From Aquipuribacter hungaricus (GTDB lineage Bacteria > Actinomycetota > Actinomycetes > Actinomycetales > JBBAYJ01), in the NCBI RefSeq assembly GCF_042663885.1, contig NZ_JBHSXV010000001.1: DNA of 64,000 bases. One strand, written 5' to 3'. The position numbers were made by a program, and so were the translations under genes. Within the stretch, counting starts at the first letter, position 1; each line of letters starts with the position of its first letter. The notes beneath the pieces were generated by a model. That model did no database searches and had not been told where the DNA came from. It saw nothing but the letters and a program-made list of their open reading frames with translations. Shown here one piece after another: positions 59,299-64,000 of the stretch.

Positions 59299-60270
59299 AT
59301 GCTCGACCGGGTGCCCCTGCCCTCCCTGGCCCCCGGCGCCCGTCCGGTCCCCGTCGTCCTCGACTGCGACCCCGGCCACGACGACGCCCTCGCGCTGCTC
59401 CTGGCCCACGCCGACCCCCGCCTGGACCTGCGGGCGGTGACCGTCGTCCACGGCAACCAGACCGTCGACCGCTGCCTGCGCAACGCCCTCGCGGTCTGCA
59501 CCGTGGCCGGGATCACCGGGGTGCCGGTCGCTCGCGGGGCGGACCGTCCGCTGGTCCGTCCGCTGCGGGTGGCCGCGGACATCCACGGCGAGAGCGGGCT
59601 CGACGGCCCGCTGCTGCCCGAGCCCACGGTGCGCGCCGACGACCGGGACGCCGTCACGCTCCTGGCCGACACCCTGCGCGCGGCCGACGAGCCGGTCACC
59701 GTGGTGGCGACCGGCGCCCTGACGAACGTCGCGCTGCTCCTGCGCGCCCACCCGGCGCTGCGCGACCGCGTCCGCGAGGTGGTGTGGATGGGCGGCTCGA
59801 CGGGGCGGGGCAACATCCAGCCGCTCGCGGAGGCCAACGCCGCCAACGACCCGGAGGCCGCGGCGGAGGTGCTCGACGCGCTGCCGCTGACCATGGTCGG
59901 GCTCGACCTCACCCACCAGGCCCTGGTCACGCCCGAGGTGGTCGCGCGGTTCACGGCGCTGGGCACACCGGTCGGCACGCTGTGCGCGGAGCTCATGACG
60001 TTCTTCGGCGACCGGTACGCCGAGGTGTTCGGGATGACGGACCCGCCGCTGCACGACCCGGTCGCGGTGGCGATGGTCGCCGACCCGACCCTGGTGCGGA
60101 CGGTGCGCGCCAACCTGGTCGTGGAGACGCAGGGGCGCTGGACGGCCGGCGCCACGGTCGTCGACCTCGACCGGGTGACGGGCCGGCCGGACACCGCGAC
60201 GGTGGGGCTGGAGCTGCGGGTCGGGGCGTTCTTCGACCTGCTCCTGGACGCGGTGGCGACCTACCGCTGA
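59299..60270 (+). CDS. nucleoside hydrolase (IunH/RihA family)
   Basis: 323 residues from ATG 59299. The Ca-binding Asp cluster DCDPGHDDALALLLA is diagnostic, with VTVVHGNQTVDRCLRNAL, the catalytic-His region VWMGGSTGRGN and PEAAAEVLDALPLTMVGLDLT, and the late acid in DPVAVAMVADPTLV. It hydrolyses ribonucleosides to base and ribose. Adjacent, convergent to a Gfo/Idh/MocA gene; no nucleoside transporter is in the window. Confidence 0.92.
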   Translation: MLDRVPLPSLAPGARPVPVVLDCDPGHDDALALLLAHADPRLDLRAVTVVHGNQTVDRCLRNALAVCTVAGITGVPVARGADRPLVRPLRVAADIHGESGLDGPLLPEPTVRADDRDAVTLLADTLRAADEPVTVVATGALTNVALLLRAHPALRDRVREVVWMGGSTGRGNIQPLAEANAANDPEAAAEVLDALPLTMVGLDLTHQALVTPEVVARFTALGTPVGTLCAELMTFFGDRYAEVFGMTDPPLHDPVAVAMVADPTLVRTVRANLVVETQGRWTAGATVVDLDRVTGRPDTATVGLELRVGAFFDLLLDAVATYR

Positions 60271-60300
60271 CCGGCAGGTGCTCCGTCCCAGGTCACCGGG

Positions 60301-61188
60301 TCAGCCGCGTGCGCGGTCCAGCTGCTCCTGGGCGCGGGCGAGGACGCGCACGGTCTCCGCGCCGGCCCGGGCGTCCGCGGGGTGGGCGGGCCCGCCCTGC
60401 GCGGCGGTGACGAGGGAGCGCAGCGCAGAGGCGTGCGCGTCCTGCGGCTCGACGCCGTGGTCGCGGGGGATCGACGCCCAGCCGTCGCGGCCGTAGACGT
60501 CGAACCGGAGGGTGGCGGCCGGCTCGGGCACGGTGAGGCTCACGGTCGCGGTGCTCGACGCCCCGCCCTGGTGCCGCAGGACGAGGTGGACGGTGTCGCC
60601 GGCGCCGGCCGCCGCGGTGACGTCGGTGACCGCGCCGAGCACGGGGACCAGGACCGACAGGGCGTGCGGGCCGATGTCCCACAGCGCGCCCTGCTCCTGG
60701 CGCCAGGCGGAGTGCGCGAACGGGCTGCCCTCGTGGTAGATCGACCCGGCCCAGACCGCGACGGCGCCGGCCCAGCCACCCTGGGCGGCGACCTCCTGCA
60801 CCCACGCCTCGACGGGCGCCTGGTGCCGGGCGGTGACGAACACGACCGAGGTGACCCCGGCCTCCTCGACCGCGGCGACGACGGCGTCGGCGTCCTCCAC
60901 GGTGAGGGCGGTCGGCTTCTCCAGCAGCAGGTGGCAGCCGGCGCGGGCGGCCTGCACGGCCAGCGGGGCCTGCACCGAGGGCGGGACGGCGAAGGTCACG
61001 GCGTCCACGGCCGCGAACATCTCGCCCGCGTCGGCGTAGGCGGTGGTGCCGTGCGCGGCCGCGAGCTCCTCGGCCTTGGCCGGGTCGCGTCCCCAGACCC
61101 CCGCCAGCTCGACGCCGTCGACGGCGGCGACGCCCCTGGCGTGCACCTCGGTCGCCCAGTACCCGGTCCCGACCAGCCCTACCCGCAC
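60301..61188 (-). CDS. Gfo/Idh/MocA family oxidoreductase
   Basis: 295 residues from GTG 61188 with AGGAGG 6 nt upstream. NAD(P)-binding VGLVGTGYWATEVHARG, the conserved Lys in the EKPTALTVEDADAVV region, and a C-terminal alpha/beta domain (HSAWRQEQGALWDIGPHALSVLVPVLGAV) typical of the family. It oxidises or reduces a sugar or polyol; the substrate cannot be told. Confidence 0.9.
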   Translation of the reverse strand: MRVGLVGTGYWATEVHARGVAAVDGVELAGVWGRDPAKAEELAAAHGTTAYADAGEMFAAVDAVTFAVPPSVQAPLAVQAARAGCHLLLEKPTALTVEDADAVVAAVEEAGVTSVVFVTARHQAPVEAWVQEVAAQGGWAGAVAVWAGSIYHEGSPFAHSAWRQEQGALWDIGPHALSVLVPVLGAVTDVTAAAGAGDTVHLVLRHQGGASSTATVSLTVPEPAATLRFDVYGRDGWASIPRDHGVEPQDAHASALRSLVTAAQGGPAHPADARAGAETVRVLARAQEQLDRARG

Positions 61189-61246
61189 GTGCGCCTCCTG
61201 ACCCCGGGCCGCCGTCGGTCCGGCAGCGCCACAGCCTGGCACGGGC

Positions 61247-61741
61247 TCAGCGGCGCTGGCGGACGGCGGTGACGACGGCGCCCACCACGAGCAGCAGGCC
61301 CAGGGTGACCATGGCGACCGGGAGGGCCAGCGCGAGGTCGACGCGGACCGCCACCAGCTCCCAGGCGCCGAGCAGGCCCGCCACCGCCAGGGCGATGCAG
61401 CCCCACACCAGGGTGCCGAGCGCCGGGCCGCGCGGCTCGACGACGACGGGGGCGGGGGCCTGCGCGGGCGCCTCGGTCGCCGCGGTGCTGCGGGTGGCGC
61501 CGTAGGGGTCCGACGCGGCGGGGGCGTACGGGTCGGACGCGGCGGGGCCGTACGGGTCGGGCCCGGCGGGGGCGCCGTACGGGTCGGCATCGGCGGGGCT
61601 GGTCGTGGCGGGGCCGGTGGTGGTCTTGGTGAGGTCCACGGTCGTCTCCTGGGCGGTGTCTGCGGAGCTGGGCGGGATGACAGGCGGGGTGCTGGCCGGG
61701 GTGCTGGTCGGGGTGGTGCCGGGCTCGGCGTCGGGGCTCAC
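61247..61741 (-). CDS. small membrane protein with Asp-Pro-Tyr repeats, PspC-operon member
   Basis: 164 residues from GTG 61741, overlapping the PspC-gene stop. The N-terminal 100 residues are disordered and contain four DPYG/DPYA repeats. Two membrane helices follow (LGTLVWGCIALAVAGLLGAWELVAV, LALPVAMVTLGLLLVVGAVVTAV) and a basic end. Coupled to the PspC/LiaF-like gene; probably a subunit of the same envelope-stress module. Confidence 0.75.
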   Translation of the reverse strand: MSPDAEPGTTPTSTPASTPPVIPPSSADTAQETTVDLTKTTTGPATTSPADADPYGAPAGPDPYGPAASDPYAPAASDPYGATRSTAATEAPAQAPAPVVVEPRGPALGTLVWGCIALAVAGLLGAWELVAVRVDLALALPVAMVTLGLLLVVGAVVTAVRQRR

Positions 61742-63168
61742 TGCTCGACCTCCAGCACGACGACCGTGCCGATGCCGACGAAGGCGTCGACGACGACCTG
61801 CGGGTCGTCGGCGTCGAGCAGCCGGCGGTCGAGCGCCAGGCCGCCGTCGCTCTCGCCGTCGCCCGTGCCGTCCTCGCCGACCCGGGTGCCGCCGACGACG
61901 GCGCCGGCGTCGACCCGGACGTCCATCCCCTCCGGGACGAGGACCGTGAGCTCGCCGATGCCGACCCGGACGGGCACCTCGACCGCGGCCCCGGAGGGCA
62001 GGTCCTCCAGGCCGGACAGGTCGAGGTAGCCGTCGCCGAGGCCGACGGAGCCGCCGAGGCGGGCCTCGCGGACGTCGTCCGGGGCCCAGGTGCGCTCGCC
62101 GGCGACCTGGCTGGTGCGCCAGCTGGGCACGAGCAGGGCGGCGACGACCGCGAGCAGGACGAGGAAGGTGGTGAACCCGACGCCGCCGTCGCGGCGCCCG
62201 GCGACGCCGAGGCCGACGAGCACGAGGCCCAGGACGACGAGGGCGGCGCAGGCGGCGAGCACCGCGGGGCGGCCCTCTACCAGGCCGGCGTCGGCGACGA
62301 GCCACGCGGCACCCGCCGCGACCAGGGCGGCCCCGGTCGCGGCGGCCGACAGCGCGGGGCCGGGACCCTTGCGGCCGGCGCGCACCGGGCGGGGCGGGCG
62401 GGGCGCGGGGGGCGCGCCGTAGGACGAGCGGCCGTAGGTGGTGGCCGGAGCGGCCCAGGCGGTCGAGCCGCTCCCGGGGTTGCCGTCAGCCGTCGCTGCG
62501 GTGGTGGTCGTGCCGCCGCCGGTCCACGAGGTCCAGTCGGTCTCCGAGGCCCAGGCGGACTGCCCGGCCCACGTCTGGCCCGGCTGCGGAGAGGGGCCCG
62601 TGGCCTTGTCGACGAGCCCGCGCAGCTGCGGGAGCAGGGCGAGGCCGACCAGGAGCAGGGTGCCGACCACGATCGCGCCGACGACGTCCCCGCCGCTGAC
62701 CAGGTCGCCGCCGGCGAACAGGCCCCAGGGGCTCGGCGTGACGACGGCCAGCACCACCAGGGCCACCGCGCCGACCGCGGTGCCGGTGAGGTCGCCGCGG
62801 CTGGCCCGCTCGAGCTCGATGCGGCCGTCGTGGTCGGGCAGCAGGACGAGCGCCAGGCCGTAGGCGACCAGGCCGACCCCGCCGAGCAGCAGGGACGCCG
62901 CGAGGAGCACGCGCAGCAGCACCGGGTCGATGCCGAGCCGGCGGGCGACGCCGGAGCAGACGCCGCCGAGCCAGCGGTCGTCCAGGGGGCGGCGGACGCC
63001 GGAGCGCCGGAGCACGTCCCAGAGCTGGTCGGCCCCGCGGGACGTCGGGCCGCCCGGCGTGGGACCGCTGGGCGTCGGGCCGCTCGGCGTGGGGCCGCCG
63101 GGCGGGGGACCCGGGGCCGGAGGAGGGGTGGTCGCGTCGGCCGGGGGCGTCCCGGTGCTCTCTGTCAT
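61738..63168 (-). CDS. PspC-domain membrane protein with LiaF-like C-terminus
   Basis: 476 residues from ATG 63168. Disordered Gly/Pro/Thr start with GGPTPSGPT repeats. PspC helix pair at about 55-120 (RRPLDDRWLGGVCSGVARRLGIDPVLLRVLLAASLLLGGVGLVAYGLALVLLP), further membrane helices, and a C-terminal beta-helix domain (GSVGLGDGYLDLSGLEDLPSG, VGIGELTVLVPEGMDVRVDAGAVVGG) of the LiaF/cell-wall-stress type. It probably senses membrane damage and acts with the divergent PspC-histidine kinase. Confidence 0.88.
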   Translation of the reverse strand: MTESTGTPPADATTPPPAPGPPPGGPTPSGPTPSGPTPGGPTSRGADQLWDVLRRSGVRRPLDDRWLGGVCSGVARRLGIDPVLLRVLLAASLLLGGVGLVAYGLALVLLPDHDGRIELERASRGDLTGTAVGAVALVVLAVVTPSPWGLFAGGDLVSGGDVVGAIVVGTLLLVGLALLPQLRGLVDKATGPSPQPGQTWAGQSAWASETDWTSWTGGGTTTTAATADGNPGSGSTAWAAPATTYGRSSYGAPPAPRPPRPVRAGRKGPGPALSAAATGAALVAAGAAWLVADAGLVEGRPAVLAACAALVVLGLVLVGLGVAGRRDGGVGFTTFLVLLAVVAALLVPSWRTSQVAGERTWAPDDVREARLGGSVGLGDGYLDLSGLEDLPSGAAVEVPVRVGIGELTVLVPEGMDVRVDAGAVVGGTRVGEDGTGDGESDGGLALDRRLLDADDPQVVVDAFVGIGTVVVLEVEQ

Positions 63169-63212
63169 GGCTCGATCGTGGCCGCGGGCCGTGCCCCGCC
63201 ACATCGGGGACA

Positions 63213-63277
63213 ACCCTGGACCGACCCTGGTCCGCGACCCCCGGGGGCAGGGCCGGACCAGGGTCGTCCCCTGGTCC
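63213..63277. promoter_or_regulatory. repeat cluster in the divergent PspC promoter region
   Basis: Four copies of a ten-base element: ACCCTGGACC (63213-63222), ACCCTGGTCC (63224-63233), its inverse GGACCAGGGT (63255-63264) and CCCCTGGTCC (63268-63277). The second and third make a perfect 10-bp inverted repeat. Location between the two pspC genes suggests the binding site of their response regulator. Confidence 0.6.
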
Positions 63278-63308
63278 GCGGCGGCCCGGTCGGGGGCAGG
63301 ATGGCCGG

Positions 63309-64000
63309 ATGGTCCCCGCCGTGCGCCCGCCGCTGCGCCGCCGCGAGGCGGGCAGGGTCGTGGCCGGGGTCGCCGCCGGGCTGGCCGCGCACCTGGGCGC
63401 GCCGGTGCGCACGGTGAGGATCGTGGCCGTCTGCGCCGGCTTCGCGATGGGCGTCGGCGTCGTGGCCTACCTGCTGCTGTGGCTCGTGCTGCCCGTGGAC
63501 GGCCCCGCCGGGACCCGGGCAGGAGGGCCCGCCGGTGACGGGACCCCGGCGACGGGGACGCGTGCGCCGCTGCGGGTGGACGGCGAGACCGGGTCGTGGC
63601 TGCTGTGGGGGGTCGTGCTCACCGTGCTCGGCGGCGCGGCGCTCGTGCAGCGCGCCGGCGTCGGCGTGCCGGTGCCGACCCTGCTCGCCGGGACCGTGGC
63701 GGTCACCGGCGCGGTCATCGCCTGGACGCACCTGGACACCGGGGACCGGCGGCGCTGGGTGAGCGGGGCGACCGGCGGCACCCCGCGCGGCGCGCTGCGG
63801 CTGGTCCTCGGGCTGGGGCTCGCCGCGACCGGCCTGCTGCTGCTCGCGCTCACCGGCAGCGAGGCCTCGGTGCTGCGGCCGGCGGCGCTGGCCACCATGG
63901 CCGTCCTCGGCGGGCTCGGCCTGCTGCTCGCCCCCTGGGCGCTGCGGCTGTGGCGTGGGCTCGAGGCCGAGCGCGCGGCACGGGTCCGGGAGACCGAGCG
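63309..64000 (+). CDS. PspC-domain sensor histidine kinase, partial
   Basis: The first 230 residues from ATG 63309 run off the window without a stop. A PspC domain (RREAGRVVAGVAAGLAAHLGAPVRTVRIVAVCAGFAMGVGVVAYLLLWLVLPVDGP) is followed by further membrane helices to about 215 and then the start of a charged helix (LEAERAARVRETE) that in this family leads into the HisKA_3 dimerisation region. A CAGGAT box lies 6 nt before the ATG. Divergent from the LiaF-like gene; a LuxR-type response regulator is expected next. Confidence 0.85.
   Translation, partial: MVPAVRPPLRRREAGRVVAGVAAGLAAHLGAPVRTVRIVAVCAGFAMGVGVVAYLLLWLVLPVDGPAGTRAGGPAGDGTPATGTRAPLRVDGETGSWLLWGVVLTVLGGAALVQRAGVGVPVPTLLAGTVAVTGAVIAWTHLDTGDRRRWVSGATGGTPRGALRLVLGLGLAATGLLLLALTGSEASVLRPAALATMAVLGGLGLLLAPWALRLWRGLEAERAARVRETE

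Overview
The window is 64 kb of very GC-rich DNA with dense, often overlapping genes, many GTG starts and GTGA/ATGA stop-start overlaps. The gene order ponA, GT87-like membrane protein, rpsF, ssb, rpsR, rplI, dnaB matches the conserved Rv0050-Rv0058 region of mycobacteria and other Actinomycetia. The order sigM, pseudokinase, murJ, DUF6049, NUDIX, pcnA matches the block near the chromosomal origin in the same class. Myo-inositol-phosphate synthase, a ClgR-like regulator, a luciferase-like F420-type oxidoreductase and PspC proteins also fit. I read it as an ordinary actinomycete chromosome, perhaps Micrococcales or Kineosporiales-like, but the sequence alone does not fix the genus. I see no tRNA, rRNA, IS element, prophage or CRISPR.

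Region by region. 1-12.7 kb: a cell-envelope block on the minus strand (NUDIX, DUF6049 protein, MurJ flippase, a TadE-like small protein, NlpC/P60 hydrolase, pseudokinase with an extracellular C-terminal domain, SigM-type ECF sigma factor, anti-sigma factor), with pcnA divergent. The anti-sigma gene appears frameshifted in a Pro/Ala repeat. 12.8-16.5 kb: MFS transporter with a perfect 12-unit Gly-Ala-His repeat, GtrA protein, inositol-phosphate synthase and a PadR regulator. 16.6-26.5 kb: class A PBP, GT87-like protein, the rpsF-ssb-rpsR-rplI operon behind an S6:S18-type leader hairpin, a small XRE/membrane pair, a MATE transporter, and dnaB behind a cluster of DnaA-box sequences. 26.5-35 kb: mostly single-gene housekeeping and stress functions (YdeI-like, YeaQ-like, DUF418, YihY, ClgR-like, NYN nuclease-like, Pr6Pr-like, GntR, old yellow enzyme, PanE). 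35-39.5 kb: DUF1697, a NarL-type two-component system and a divergent ABC-2 exporter. 39.6-43.7 kb: lipoprotein, dimethylargininase with divergent Lrp/AsnC regulator, TPR protein, GNAT, CPBP protease.

43.8-47.2 kb holds the most unusual locus: three translationally coupled genes encoding a ubiquitin-protease-type zinc finger, a receiver domain fused to a thioredoxin-reductase-like flavoprotein that lacks the redox CxxC, and a cNMP-fold histidine kinase. Together they look like a redox-linked phosphorelay of undescribed function. 47.3-64 kb: a TetR/two alpha-beta-hydrolase operon, secreted Cu/Zn superoxide dismutase, type II NADH dehydrogenase, CYTH-CHAD protein, APH-like kinase, PH-like membrane protein, exported LamG-like protein, luciferase-like oxidoreductase, AlkZ-like protein, nucleoside hydrolase, Gfo/Idh/MocA oxidoreductase, and a divergent PspC/LiaF-like versus PspC-histidine-kinase pair that runs off the right edge.

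A recurring signal is a promoter -10-like box (T/C-A-N-N-N-T) placed 6-7 nt before the start codon, which suggests that many genes here are transcribed as leaderless mRNAs.
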